A stretch of DNA of 64,000 nucleotides from Deinococcus sp. Marseille-Q6407 (GCF_946848805.1 NZ_CAMPFU010000003.1:186001-250000); one strand, 5' to 3'. Shown: positions 14,294 to 25,148, numbered from the stretch's first letter. Notes: generated by a model not told the origin, from the sequence alone. Translations and numbers: made by a program.

Positions 14294-16246
14294 GTGCTGT
14301 GGCTTTTTCTGGGGTTTGTGGTCCTCCTTTCGGGAGTGGTGGCGTACGCGGGCGACGTCATCGCCCGCAAGGTGGGCCGCAAGCACATGCGGATGTTCGG
14401 GCTACGGCCCAAGGACACCGCGCTGCTGGTGGCGGTGCTCGCAGGCATGGCCATCAGCCTGATCAGCCTGACCACCTTCGGCCTGCTGAACCGCGGCGCC
14501 ATCGCCAACATTCAGCAGGCCCAGCAGCTGCGCCCTGAGCTGGAGCGGCTGCGCTCCGAAATCGGCCGGGTGGGCAGTGAGTTGTCACGCACCGAAGCGG
14601 GACTGAAGCGGGCCCAGCAGGAGCGCGACCAGGCCCAGCAGGCGGCGCGCAAGCTGGAGGGCGAGTATGGCAAAGCCCAGCAGGAACTCAGCGGCGCCCA
14701 GCGGGACCTGCAGCGGGCCCAGCAGGCCGTCCAGGCCCTGGAAACCCGCGCGGCGGACCTGGAACAGCGGGTGGCCTCGCTGCAAACCCGCCGCGACGCC
14801 CTGGCCGCCCAGGCCGAGCAGGCCCGTACCCAATTGAGCGGCAGCCGGGCAGCGCTGGAACAGAGTCAGACCCGCGCGCAGGCGCTGGACGCCGAGGTGG
14901 CACAGCTGGACCGCCAGCTGGGCACCCTGAAGACCCAGGCCAATCAGGCCCGGGCGCAGGCTGACGCCGCCGCCCAGCGCACCCGTGAAGCCCAGGCCCG
15001 GGCCCGCTCAGCCGAGCAGCGCACCCGTGAGTTGCAGGCCCGTGCTCAGGCTGCCGCCGAGCGCGCCAGAACCCTGGAAGCGCAGGTCGGCGCCCTGGAA
15101 CAGACCCGCCAGGAACTGCAGGCCCAGCGCCAGCGGGCCATTGCCGAGCGCGATCAGGCAGCGGCCCAGCGAGACAGCGCGGCTGCCGAACGCGACAGCG
15201 CCATCGCTGCCAGAAATAACGCTGTCAGTGAAAGAAACAGCGCCCTGGCCGAACGGGACAGTGCCGTGCAGGGCCGCGACGCTGCCCAGGCCGCCCAGGC
15301 GCAGGCCGAAGCCCAGCGGCGGGCCACCGAAACCCAGCGGGACGCCCTGGCGGCCGAGCGCGACAGCCTGCGCCGCGAGCGCGACGCCCTGACCGCCGAG
15401 CGCAGTGAGCTGCTCACTCAGCGCCGCGACCTGCAGGCCGAACGCGACAGCCTGCGGGGCGAGCGCGATCAGGCCGCCAGCGAACTGGCCACCGTTCGCC
15501 GCGACGTGACCCAGTTACAAACGCTACAGCGCGACCTGCTGGACCAGCAGACCGAGCTGGTGGCCGCCAACGCCGAGCTGGCCTCGGACCTGGTCAGCAC
15601 CCGCACCAGCCTGGGCCAGCTGCAGGACGACTATTCATCCACCCGCACCGAACTGAGCGCCTCGCTGAACAGCGACCTGGCCTACGCCAAGAACGACCTG
15701 GTGTATGCTGGCGTGATCCGCAATCCGGCCGAGCTGGACGCTTTTCTTAGCAGTGCTTCCCAGGCCGCCCTGGCGCGGGGGGGCCGCTCGGCGGCGCTGG
15801 CCGACAGCTCACGGGCCGGGCTGGCCGATTCGGTGGGCGCCTTCAGCGCCGGCAGCTTCGTGCAGTGCCGCGCCGCCGCCAACGTGCCCGAAGGGTTCGA
15901 GGTCAACCTCAACTGCGAGGCCCGGCCCAACCGGGTGATCTACGCGGCCGGCGCAGCGGTGGCCGAGGGGCCGGTGCAGCTGGGCGGCAACGCGGCCGCC
16001 TTGCAGGCGCAGGTCGAAGCCCTGACCGCACAGGCCCGCCAGCGCCTGCTGGCCCGCGGCCTGCCGGAAAGCAACCTGGTAGGCAGCGCCTTGCCGGTCA
16101 GCGAAATGGTGGAACTGCTGGCCGAACTGGTCTCGCTGTCCGAGCGGCAGCCGGCCGGACAGGTTACCGTGCGCCTGGTGGCCCGCAGCGATATCCAGCT
16201 GGATTCGCCGGTCAGCCTGAAAGCCAGCGTGGTCGGGCGGCCTTAA
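14294..16246 (+). CDS. DUF3084-type membrane protein with long coiled coil
   Basis: A 650-residue protein. Two N-terminal membrane helices (about residues 1-20 and 45-65) flank the conserved cytoplasmic loop GRKHMRMFGLRPKDTA, followed by a very long Gln/Arg/Ala/Glu coiled coil (about 75-440) with repeats such as ERDSA. A globular C-terminal domain (about 460-650) follows. This layout fits DUF3084, known mainly from cyanobacteria. The length and the periplasm- or cytoplasm-spanning rod suggest a scaffold or tether in the envelope. The function is unknown; the adjacent LptB-like ATPase hints at an envelope role. Confidence 0.85.
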   Translation: MLWLFLGFVVLLSGVVAYAGDVIARKVGRKHMRMFGLRPKDTALLVAVLAGMAISLISLTTFGLLNRGAIANIQQAQQLRPELERLRSEIGRVGSELSRTEAGLKRAQQERDQAQQAARKLEGEYGKAQQELSGAQRDLQRAQQAVQALETRAADLEQRVASLQTRRDALAAQAEQARTQLSGSRAALEQSQTRAQALDAEVAQLDRQLGTLKTQANQARAQADAAAQRTREAQARARSAEQRTRELQARAQAAAERARTLEAQVGALEQTRQELQAQRQRAIAERDQAAAQRDSAAAERDSAIAARNNAVSERNSALAERDSAVQGRDAAQAAQAQAEAQRRATETQRDALAAERDSLRRERDALTAERSELLTQRRDLQAERDSLRGERDQAASELATVRRDVTQLQTLQRDLLDQQTELVAANAELASDLVSTRTSLGQLQDDYSSTRTELSASLNSDLAYAKNDLVYAGVIRNPAELDAFLSSASQAALARGGRSAALADSSRAGLADSVGAFSAGSFVQCRAAANVPEGFEVNLNCEARPNRVIYAAGAAVAEGPVQLGGNAAALQAQVEALTAQARQRLLARGLPESNLVGSALPVSEMVELLAELVSLSERQPAGQVTVRLVARSDIQLDSPVSLKASVVGRP

Positions 16247-16277
16247 AGGACTACGCCGCTGAGGAGCCCACCCACGG

Positions 16278-16312
16278 AAAAAAAGGGGAGAAAGCACTCA
16301 GGCCTTCTCCCC
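16278..16312 (-). terminator. Intrinsic terminator of the BI-1 family gene
   Basis: On the minus strand GGGGAGAA (16305-16312) pairs with TTCTCCCC (16285-16292), followed by seven T. It separates two convergent genes. Confidence 0.85.
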
Positions 16313-16338
16313 TCCTCAGTTTTGCCGGCTCTCCCTGC

Positions 16339-17022
16339 TCAGTCGCGGTCGCCGCTGAGCAGCCGCAGGAAGAACAGGAACATGTTGATGAAGTCGAGGT
16401 ACAGCACCAGCGCACCGTTAATGGCGGCACTTTCGGCGGCCCGGCCCTGCAGGCCGCTCTGGGCCATCAGCTTCAGCTTCTGGGTGTCGTAGGCGGTCAG
16501 GCCAGCAAACACCAGCACGCCCACCACGCTGATGGCGAAACTGGCTGCGCCGCTGTGGAAAAAGAAGTTGGCCACCATCGCCAGAATCAGGCCCAGCAGG
16601 GCGAACAGCAGGAACCGGCTCCAGCCGCTCAGGTCACGCTTGGTGAGGTAGCCGGCAGCGCTCATGCCGGCAAAAGCCCCGGCCGAGGTCAGGAAAGCCG
16701 TACCCACCGCCGCCGGGCTGTAAACGAACAGCAGCGAGCTGAAGGTCAGGCCGGTCAGACCGGCATACACCATAAACAGAATGCCGGCCACCACCGGGCT
16801 GAGGCGGTCCGCCAGAAAGCTGAGGCCCAGCACCAGCGCAAATTGCGCAATGATCAGCGGCCACGTGAGGCCCGACACCAGCTGCGACAGGGCCAGATTG
16901 CCGGCCGTCAGGTAGGCGGTGCCGGCCGTCAGCGCCAGGCCGGCCGCCATCCAGCTGTAGGTGCGATTCAGAAAAGTCCGGACCAGTTCAGTACGTCCGG
17001 TTGCCGGAGCATAAGTCGTCAT
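16339..17022 (-). CDS. Bax inhibitor-1 / YccA family membrane protein
   Basis: A 227-residue protein with seven hydrophobic helices, of the TMBIM/UPF0005 family, whose bacterial members behave as pH-sensitive calcium leak channels. Typical features are [13 protein letters not shown] at the N-terminus, the central [11 protein letters not shown], and the last helices with AYDTQKLKL and [15 protein letters not shown]. The start ATG follows a TAGGGT box by 6 bases. Confidence 0.92.
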   Translation of the reverse strand: MTTYAPATGRTELVRTFLNRTYSWMAAGLALTAGTAYLTAGNLALSQLVSGLTWPLIIAQFALVLGLSFLADRLSPVVAGILFMVYAGLTGLTFSSLLFVYSPAAVGTAFLTSAGAFAGMSAAGYLTKRDLSGWSRFLLFALLGLILAMVANFFFHSGAASFAISVVGVLVFAGLTAYDTQKLKLMAQSGLQGRAAESAAINGALVLYLDFINMFLFFLRLLSGDRD

Positions 17023-17028
17023 GCCCCC

Positions 17029-17034
17029 ACCCTA
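17029..17034 (-). promoter_or_regulatory. -10 box of the BI-1 family gene (leaderless)
   Basis: TAGGGT on the minus strand, 6 bases before the ATG at 17022. Confidence 0.55.
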
Positions 17035-17140
17035 GCTCAGCCGTGTAAAACGTAGGTCAGAGATGAGAACACAGGCAGGCAGCCGCCCCGCCTCACGTAG
17101 AGACAGGCGGCGGCCGGCCTGCAAAGCTTCGCTCCGGGGG

Positions 17141-18961
17141 TTACTCCACCGTCACCGATTTGGCGAGGTTGCGGGGTTTATCCACGTCTTTACCGAGGGT
17201 GCTGGCGGTGTAGTAGGCCAACAGCTGCATAGGCACTGCATTCACGATGGGGCTGATCAGCTCGTCACAGCGGGGCACATAAAGAACGTCCTCGGCGTGC
17301 TGGGCGTTGTCGGTGTCACCGTCGCTGAGCAGCAGAATGACCCGGCCACCGCGCGCGCGCACTTCTTGCACATTGCTGATGGTTTTTTCCAGCAGCCGCG
17401 ACTCGGTGGCCACCACCACCACCGGCAGGTGCTCGTCGATTAGGGCGATGGGGCCGTGCTTCATCTCGCCGGCTGCGTAGGCTTCGGCGTGGATATAGCT
17501 GATTTCCTTGAGTTTCAGAGCACCCTCGTAAGCGGTGGGGTTGTTGACGCCGCGTCCCAGGAACAGATAATCGCGGGCCTGGTGGTACTTCTGCGCCACC
17601 TCCTGCACCCGGGCCAGCCGCTCATCGCTGAGGGTTTCCGCCACCAGCTGAGGCAGGTCATGGGCGCTCTGGACCAGGCGGGCCACTTCATCCCTGCTCA
17701 GGGTGCCGCGCTGCTGGCCCAGCCACACGGCCAACAGCAGAAAAGCGCCCACCATGCTGGTGTAGGCCTTGGTGCTGGCCACACCGATTTCGGGGCCGGC
17801 ATGGATGTAAAGGGTGTCGTCCAGCTCGCGGGTCATGGAGCTGCCCTTGGCGTTGATGATGCCCAGCGTGCGGGCGCCGCCGGCCTTGGCCTCGCGCATG
17901 CCTTCCAGCGTGTCGATGGTCTCGCCCGACTGGCTCACGGCAATAGCCAGGGTTTTATCGGTCACCAGGGGCTGGCGGTAACGGTATTCGCTGGCCACGT
18001 CCAGCTCCACCGGCACCCGCGCCAGCTGCTCCAGCAGGTACTTGCCCACCATACCGGCGTAGTAGGCGGTGCCGCAGGCCACGATATGAATCCGGTCGAA
18101 CGAGGTCGGGTCCAGGCTGATGTCCAGTTCCACCCGGCCTTCTTCACCTTTCAGGCGGCCCAGCAGGGTGTTGCTGAGGGCCTGGGGCTGCTCGAAGATT
18201 TCCTTGAGCATATAGGTGTCATAGCCGCCTTTTTCGGCCGCTTCGGCGTCCCACTCGATGGTTTCGGCCTCGCGCTGCACCGGCTGGCCCTGCATGTCGG
18301 TGATGCGGTAACCGTCATCGTCCAGGATAACCATGTCGCCGTCCTGAATAAACACCATCTGGCGGGTGTAGGCCAGCAGGGCCGGCACGTCGGAGGCCAG
18401 GAACATCTCGCCTTCGCCCACGCCCATCACCAGCGGGCTGACGGTCCGGGCCGCCACGATCTGGCGGTGGTCTTTGTGGGTCACCACCAGCGCGTAGGCG
18501 CCACGGACTTGGTGCAAGGCGTCGCGCACGGCTTTTTCCAGGTCACCCTGATAGGTTTCCTCGATCAGGTGGGCCACCACTTCGCTGTCGGTGTCGGACT
18601 TGAAGACGTGGCCGCGCTGCAGCAGGCCCGCTTTCAGCTCCAGATAATTCTCGATGATGCCGTTGTGCACCAGCACGATGTCACCGTTTTCGGTGGTGTG
18701 CGGGTGGCTGTTGACATCGTTGGGCACCCCGTGGGTGGCCCAGCGGGTATGGCCGATGCCGAAGGAGCCATTCAGCGGCTCGGCTTCGAGGTCGGCGGCG
18801 AGGTTGGCCAGCTTGCCGGCTTTTTTCCGGACGGCGATCTGCTGGCCGTCCCCCACTGCGATGCCCGCACTGTCGTAGCCACGGTATTCCAGCTTGCTGA
18901 GGCCCGAGAGCAGGACCTCCTGCGCGTCTCTAGGGCCGATATATCCAACGATTCCACACAT
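17141..18961 (-). CDS. glmS: Glutamine--fructose-6-phosphate aminotransferase (isomerizing)
   Basis: Makes glucosamine 6-phosphate, the first step toward UDP-GlcNAc for peptidoglycan. The mature N-terminal Cys (MCGIVGYIG) is the glutaminase nucleophile, with HTRWATHG and NGIIEN in the class-II amidotransferase domain (residues 1-240). Two SIS sugar-binding domains follow (CGTAYYAG, SQSGETIDT, GRGVNNPTA), and the C-terminus ends LAKSVTVE as usual. Length 606 is normal. The ATG has an AAGGAG site. No glmS ribozyme is visible upstream. Confidence 0.98.
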   Translation of the reverse strand: MCGIVGYIGPRDAQEVLLSGLSKLEYRGYDSAGIAVGDGQQIAVRKKAGKLANLAADLEAEPLNGSFGIGHTRWATHGVPNDVNSHPHTTENGDIVLVHNGIIENYLELKAGLLQRGHVFKSDTDSEVVAHLIEETYQGDLEKAVRDALHQVRGAYALVVTHKDHRQIVAARTVSPLVMGVGEGEMFLASDVPALLAYTRQMVFIQDGDMVILDDDGYRITDMQGQPVQREAETIEWDAEAAEKGGYDTYMLKEIFEQPQALSNTLLGRLKGEEGRVELDISLDPTSFDRIHIVACGTAYYAGMVGKYLLEQLARVPVELDVASEYRYRQPLVTDKTLAIAVSQSGETIDTLEGMREAKAGGARTLGIINAKGSSMTRELDDTLYIHAGPEIGVASTKAYTSMVGAFLLLAVWLGQQRGTLSRDEVARLVQSAHDLPQLVAETLSDERLARVQEVAQKYHQARDYLFLGRGVNNPTAYEGALKLKEISYIHAEAYAAGEMKHGPIALIDEHLPVVVVATESRLLEKTISNVQEVRARGGRVILLLSDGDTDNAQHAEDVLYVPRCDELISPIVNAVPMQLLAYYTASTLGKDVDKPRNLAKSVTVE

Positions 18962-19415
18962 AAGGGTTCTCCTTGTCCGCCCGCTGCTGGGCCCCGGCGG
19001 GGCCGCGCAGTATGGCAGGGCAGCTGGCGGGCCCAGAAAAAAAAGGAGCCGGCCGGGGGGGCAGGTTGTGTCTGTCGCGTTCTCTGCTGCGCTCTGGCCT
19101 TATGCCCCAGTCACCTGGGGGGTTATCGCCGCGCTTGCCTGTGCCCCATCAGGGCCCGGGCCGGGTAGGTGGGAAGAGAACCACCTGAAGGCATCCGCAG
19201 AATCTCGCTCACCTTCACCTCGTCTTCTGCCGCTCTTGAATCCCGGCAGACCTTGCGCTTCCCGAAGTCGAAAAAGGGACACTGGGCCTCTTTCGCGGGG
19301 CAGCATAGCATGGCATTGTGGCCCCGGCCACGCAGCAGGTGTCAGGGACCGCAGTGACGTCCGCACTGCAGTTCTCAGAGCTGCATGGGCTAGCATGATT
19401 TCCGGAGAGTGTGTG
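18962..19415. other. Gap between glmS and the FmdB-like gene
   Basis: About 450 bases between divergent genes. It holds the glmS ribosome site and G/C-rich palindromic stretches near 18985-19045. A TAGCAT box (19391-19396) upstream of the FmdB-like gene is also present. One minus-strand frame (19123-19311) is listed as a doubtful small gene. Confidence 0.5.
19123..19311 (-). CDS. Doubtful small Cys-containing protein
   Basis: A 62-residue frame with four Cys, all in the first 22 residues (MLCCPAKEAQCPFFDFGK, then KVC) and a charged middle (AEDEVKVSEIL). Its third-codon bases are less GC-rich than those of neighbouring genes, and no clear ribosome site is seen. A TATGCT overlaps the start. 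It may be non-coding. Confidence 0.25.
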   Translation of the reverse strand: MLCCPAKEAQCPFFDFGKRKVCRDSRAAEDEVKVSEILRMPSGGSLPTYPARALMGHRQARR

Positions 19416-19637
19416 ATGCCCACCTATGTCTATAAGAACCTGGAAACCGGCGAACTGTACGAGTTCAAGCAGAGCATGAAGGACGAGGCCTACACCCGGC
19501 ACCCCGAGACTGGCGCGCCGGTCAAGCGCCTGATTACGCCGCCGGGAATTGCTTTTCATGGCAGCGGTTTTTATGTCAACGACTCGCGCAGCTCGGGTGA
19601 AGGCGGCAGCAGTGGCGGAGACGGGGGCAACGGATGA
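19416..19637 (+). CDS. FmdB-like small protein lacking the zinc-ribbon cysteines
   Basis: A 73-residue protein that follows the FmdB/CxxC_CxxC_SSSS family along its length: MPTYVYKNLETGELYEF, a QSMKDEAYTRHPETGAPVKR segment, then a GSGFYVNDSR end and a Gly/Ser tail. The four Cys that normally bind zinc are absent (positions occupied by N, T, H/P and T). The start ATG follows GGAGAG and a TAGCAT box. Its stop overlaps the HtrA start (ATGA), so the pair is coupled. Function unknown. Confidence 0.8.
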   Translation: MPTYVYKNLETGELYEFKQSMKDEAYTRHPETGAPVKRLITPPGIAFHGSGFYVNDSRSSGEGGSSGGDGGNG

Positions 19638-21022
19638 GCCGGGGCCCCTTCCCTGCCCCCAGCCTGCGCCCCCTGCTGGCCGGCCTGATCGTGACCGGAG
19701 CGCTGGCCGGCGCCTACGCCACCGGGCAGGTCACCGCGCAAAAGGCGCTGGTGGTCCCCGACGAGGTCAACACGGTCGAAGTGGTACGCCAGGCCAGCCC
19801 GGCGGTGGTGCAGGTCAACAACACCCTGGCCCCCGAAGCCCTGATGCCCGGCGACGACCCGGTGGAAGTGGGCACCGGCTTTTTTTACAAGAAAGACCTG
19901 ATCGTCACCGCCTATCACGTGGTGCAAAACAGTGAACACCTCACCGTGACTCTGGCCAGCGGCCGCACCGTACCAGCCACGGTTGAGGGGGTGGACCCCG
20001 GCATTGACGTGGCGGTCCTGCGGGTTACGGCAGTGGGTGCGCCTCGCACCCTGGCTTTCGGTTCCAGCGCCTCGCTGGTGCAGGGGCAGAAGCTGATCAG
20101 TATCGGGTCGCCGCTCAAGATTCAGAACTATGTGGGCACCGGGATTTTCAGCGTGATGGCGCCGGCCGCCCAGATTCCCCGCACCGACAACCTTGCCAAC
20201 GAGGTGGGGCAGTACATCGTCACCACCACCAGCATTCAGGGGGGCAACTCGGGCGGGCCGATCATGGATTCGCACGGCGCGGTCGTCGGCATTGCCAACG
20301 CCAACGCGGCGGCCAGCTCGCTTTCGGCGGGCCTGATCGGCATCGGGATTCCGGGTGACTTGGTCAAGCAGACCCTGACCGACTTGGAACAGACCGGCGC
20401 GCCGCAGCGCGGCAACCTGGGCGTGACGCTGGTGGCGCTGGAAGACCTGGACCCCGCCCTGCGGCAGCTGGCTGGCCTGGTCAGCAACCAGGGCGTGCTG
20501 GTGGACGAAATCCAGGCGGGTAGCCCCGCCGGCCGCGCCGGCCTGCGCGGTTCGCTGCGCAACTCGCGTGGGCAGCTGCTGGCGCCGCTGGGCGACATCA
20601 TCGTGGCGGTGGACGGCCAGCCGGTCAGCAAGCCGTTTGACGTGACCTCACTGGTGGCCGCCAAGCGCCCCGGCGACACCGTGCGCCTGACCGTCTGGCG
20701 CGACGGCCGCCGGCAGGACCTCAACGTGACGTTGCAGCAGCGCACCCTGGAAGAATTCCAGTCCAGCCAGAATCAGCCCGGGCCCAGCAATCCCGCCTCG
20801 CAGAACCAGCGCACCGATAATCCGGGAGGCAACACACCCAGCCTGAGCAATCCAGGCACCGGAAATGGCAACCCCGGCACCGGCAGCCGGGGAGGCAACA
20901 GCGCCCCCGGCGTGGATGACGGTGTGGACTCCGGCGAAGGCGCAGCTCCTATGCCCGAAGGCGCCGACGGCCCGGTGATGAATACGCCAGACGCCCCCAG
21001 CGGCGAACCTACCCACCCGTAA
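19634..21022 (+). CDS. HtrA/DegP-type trypsin-like serine protease with PDZ domain
   Basis: Envelope quality-control protease. An N-terminal signal anchor (about residues 11-30) precedes the protease domain with the triad His95 (TAYHVVQ), Asp125 (GIDVAVL) and Ser206 (GGNSGGPI). One PDZ domain follows (about 265-370, with NQGVLVDEIQAGSPA and GDIIVAVDGQPV). The last 85 residues are a Pro/Gly/Asn-rich, probably disordered tail. Length 462. The coupled upstream FmdB-like gene suggests a shared function that is not known. Confidence 0.93.
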   Translation: MSRGPFPAPSLRPLLAGLIVTGALAGAYATGQVTAQKALVVPDEVNTVEVVRQASPAVVQVNNTLAPEALMPGDDPVEVGTGFFYKKDLIVTAYHVVQNSEHLTVTLASGRTVPATVEGVDPGIDVAVLRVTAVGAPRTLAFGSSASLVQGQKLISIGSPLKIQNYVGTGIFSVMAPAAQIPRTDNLANEVGQYIVTTTSIQGGNSGGPIMDSHGAVVGIANANAAASSLSAGLIGIGIPGDLVKQTLTDLEQTGAPQRGNLGVTLVALEDLDPALRQLAGLVSNQGVLVDEIQAGSPAGRAGLRGSLRNSRGQLLAPLGDIIVAVDGQPVSKPFDVTSLVAAKRPGDTVRLTVWRDGRRQDLNVTLQQRTLEEFQSSQNQPGPSNPASQNQRTDNPGGNTPSLSNPGTGNGNPGTGSRGGNSAPGVDDGVDSGEGAAPMPEGADGPVMNTPDAPSGEPTHP

Positions 21023-21032
21023 GTCTCGCCCT

Positions 21033-21058
21033 GCGGCCTGCCCCTTCTGGCGGGCCGC
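21033..21058. terminator. Strong G/C hairpin between convergent genes
   Basis: A 10-bp stem (21033-21042 with 21049-21058, one G-T pair) with a CCTTCT loop lies between the HtrA and HD-protein stops. There is no T run, so termination is only likely. Confidence 0.5.
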
Positions 21059-21076
21059 CCGCAGTTATGGGCCCAG

Positions 21077-21559
21077 CTATTCCAGATCGTCGAAGCGGTG
21101 CAGCCAAGCGGCTTCAGCGTCGCCGGCAGGCCGGTGATGAGCGGCGACCAGTTCGGCCACCCGCTCCCGGCCCCCGGCCTCGCGGATCAGCGCCGCACCC
21201 CACTCGGGGTGCCGGGCCCGTACCTGCGCCGGGCCCCAGGGCACCTGACGAGCCAGCGGGTAAGGCAGCAACCCGGCGCCAACCCGCTCCCAAACGCGGT
21301 AGGGCCGCCGCAGTTTGCCGCTGTCGTGCAATAGGGCAGCGGCCAGCAGTTCATCGCCGGCGGCAGGGAACCCGGCCAGCAGCGCCTGGGTGACGCGCAG
21401 GGCATGCTCGCGGTCGCGGGCGTCCATCCGCAGGAACAGCCGGCCCTCGGCCGGGGTCAGGCGGGCCAGGGCCCACAGGTCGTCCGGGGCCGCCTGCATT
21501 TCCCTAAGGCTGCGGCGCAGGCGGCGGAGCTTTTCGGGCAGTGCGCGGAGCCGGAGCAT
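21077..21559 (-). CDS. HD-domain protein (putative metal-dependent phosphohydrolase)
   Basis: A 160-residue protein with a compact HD domain: His52 in DREHALRV, the His-Asp pair at 78-79 (ALLHDSGK) and a later AAHHRPAGD. These are the usual metal ligands of HD phosphohydrolases. The N-terminus is a basic helix (KLRRLRRSLRE). The start ATG 21559 is chosen because the longer frame would run into murG upstream DNA. Substrate unknown. It is transcribed divergently from murG. Confidence 0.72.
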   Translation of the reverse strand: MLRLRALPEKLRRLRRSLREMQAAPDDLWALARLTPAEGRLFLRMDARDREHALRVTQALLAGFPAAGDELLAAALLHDSGKLRRPYRVWERVGAGLLPYPLARQVPWGPAQVRARHPEWGAALIREAGGRERVAELVAAHHRPAGDAEAAWLHRFDDLE

Positions 21560-21599
21560 GGCCTGCAGTATGGCGCAGCTGCGTATATTGCTCTTTGAC

Positions 21600-22691
21600 A
21601 TGGGAAGTTTCGTGATGGCGACCGGAGGCACCGGCGGGCATATCTATCCGGCGGTGGCCACCGCTCAGGAACTGATTCGGCGCGGGCACCACGCGGCGCT
21701 GCTGGGCCAGCGCGGCGGGATGGAGCAGGGCGCGGCCGAGCGGGGTGGGCTGGAATTTTTCGGGGTGGACGCCGGCAAACTGGCCCGCAGCGGTCAGGGC
21801 CGCCCCGACCCGCGCGAACTGCTGAAAGCGGCCGGCGGGGTGGTGCAGGCCCGGCGCTGGCTGGCGCAGCGGCGCCCCGACGCCGTGGTGGGCTACGGCG
21901 GCTTTGCCAGCCTGCCAGGGGTGCTGGCCGCGCAGAGCCTGGGGATTCCCACGGTGCTGCACGAACAGAACGCCCACCTGGGCCTGACGCAGCGGCTGGC
22001 CGCCGGCCGCGCCCGCGCCGTGGGCACCGCTTACGATGAGGTGATCGGGCTGCCGGCCGGCAAAGGCACCCTGGTGGGCATGCCGGTCCGGGAAACCCGG
22101 CTGGAACGCCCCGGAGCGTTCGCACGCCTGCAAGAAGCCGGGCTGGCACTGGACCCGCAGCGCCTGACCCTGCTGGTGATGGGCGGCTCGCAGGGGTCGC
22201 TGGCGCTGAACGAGGGTGTGCCCCCGGTGCTGCGGGAGGTGCTGGCCGGCGGGCAGCTGCACGGCGAGCCGGTGCAGGTGCTGCACTCCACCGGGCCGCG
22301 CTGGGAAAGCGGCGTGAAGGCCGCCGTGGCCGACCTGCCCTGGTATCACGTGGCCGGCTTCGTGGACGCCCCGGCCGCCTGGAGCGTGGCCGACCTGGGC
22401 ATCACCCGCGCCGGCACCGGCACCCTGGCTGAAGCTGCCTTTTACGCGGTGCCGCTGATCATGGTGCCGCTGCCCGAATCGGCCGAGAACCACCAGTTTC
22501 ATAACGCGCAGGCGGTGGAACGGGCCGGTGCCGGCCGCCTGGTCCCGCAGGATGCCCTCACCCGTGACCTGGGAAAGCGGGTGCTAGAGTGTGGTCTGTC
22601 AGGCACGCGCAGCGAGATGCGGGGGGCCGCACAGCAGCGTTCGCCACAGGGCGCGGCGGCCCGGCTGGCCGATCTGATCGAACGACTCTGA
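21600..22691 (+). CDS. murG: UDP-GlcNAc: undecaprenyl-PP-MurNAc-pentapeptide GlcNAc transferase
   Basis: Membrane-associated GT-B enzyme that makes lipid II. It has the N-terminal Gly-rich loop ATGGTGGHIYPA, VGYGGFAS, the acceptor-site HEQNAHLG, and the UDP-GlcNAc site ITRAGTGTLAEAA with PLPESAENHQFHNA. Length 363. ATG 21600 or 21615 could be the start; the first is taken because TATATT lies 10 bases upstream. It is the first gene of the dcw segment in this window. Confidence 0.95.
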   Translation: MGSFVMATGGTGGHIYPAVATAQELIRRGHHAALLGQRGGMEQGAAERGGLEFFGVDAGKLARSGQGRPDPRELLKAAGGVVQARRWLAQRRPDAVVGYGGFASLPGVLAAQSLGIPTVLHEQNAHLGLTQRLAAGRARAVGTAYDEVIGLPAGKGTLVGMPVRETRLERPGAFARLQEAGLALDPQRLTLLVMGGSQGSLALNEGVPPVLREVLAGGQLHGEPVQVLHSTGPRWESGVKAAVADLPWYHVAGFVDAPAAWSVADLGITRAGTGTLAEAAFYAVPLIMVPLPESAENHQFHNAQAVERAGAGRLVPQDALTRDLGKRVLECGLSGTRSEMRGAAQQRSPQGAAARLADLIERL

Positions 22692-22776
22692 TAGGCCGGC
22701 TCCGGAAGTCTGTTTCTTTCCCCCGAACGTCTCAAACCCACACTGTTCGCAAGCGCCCCTGCCGCCCCCTTCCACC

Positions 22777-24227
<1,451 letters not shown>

Positions 24228-24231
<4 letters not shown>

Positions 24232-25148
24232 CGGCCGCTTCCGCCTCGCCCAGTCGGCTGGGCACCCGGGTCGAGCGCTGGCCACTGGCCCGCTACACCA
24301 CGGTCGGCGTGGGCGGCGAGGCGGAGGTGTGGTTCGTGGAATCACTGGACGCCCTGGCCGAAGCGGTGGAGCAGCCCTACCGCATCCTGGGCGGCGGCAG
24401 CAACCTGGTGATTGCCGACAGCGGCGTGCCCGAGCGGGTCATTCGTCTCTCTGGTCCCCTTGCCAAGGCCGACCTGACCCCCGCCCCCGACCTGAGCGAC
24501 CCGCAGAGTGGATTGATCGTGACCGGCTGGGTGGGTGGCGGCACGCCGCTGCCAGGGCTGCTGCGCAAATTGCAGGCCCAGGGCTGGAGTAACCTGGAAG
24601 GCACCGTCGGCATTCCCGCGCAGGTGGGCGGCGCCGTGTGGATGAACGCCGGCACCCGCTTTGGCGAGATGTTCAGCGGCCTGCACACCATCGAAATCGT
24701 GACGCCGCAGGGCGTGCGGCAGGTGACGCCGGATGACCTCGCCTGGGGCTACCGCAACAGCGGTATTCCCCGGGGCCACGTCATCTCGCGGGTGCGCCTC
24801 AAGTTGCAGCAGAGTACCCCGGAAGCCGTACAGCAGCGAATGGATCAGGCTGACCAGGCCCGCAAGGGCCAGCCCAAGATGAAAACCCCGGGGTGTGCTT
24901 TCAAGAACCCTGCGGGCGTCAGTGCCGGCATGCTGATCGACCAGGCCGGGCTGAAAGGCGAGCAGATCGGTCAGGCCCGGATTGCCCCCGAACACGGCAA
25001 CTTCATCGTGAATCTGGGCGGGGCCAGCGCCAGCGACGTGCTGGGACTGCTGCGGCTGGTCAAAAGCCGGCTAGCACCTCAGCTGAATGTGCCGCTGGAG
25101 CTGGAATACGAGATCTGGCCTGAGGAAGCGGCCGACGACCTGCGCTAG
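24228..25148 (+). CDS. murB: UDP-N-acetylenolpyruvoylglucosamine reductase
   Basis: FAD enzyme that reduces enolpyruvyl-UDP-GlcNAc to UDP-MurNAc. Motifs are YTTVGVGGEAEVWF, LGGGSNLVIAD, GIPAQVGGAVWMNAG, YRNSGIPRG (Ser acid catalyst region short of the S-less type), GCAFKNP and EHGNFIVNLG. Length 306. The GTG start is coupled to murC. Confidence 0.96.

Noticed and set aside
14985..15480. Repeated short DNA units that look array-like
   Set aside because: They code for the heptad coiled coil (ERDSA repeats) of the DUF3084 protein; spacing and identity do not fit a CRISPR array.
18962..19060. Possible glmS ribozyme upstream of glmS
   Set aside because: No conserved glmS ribozyme core is visible, and a normal AAGGAG site lies directly before the ATG.
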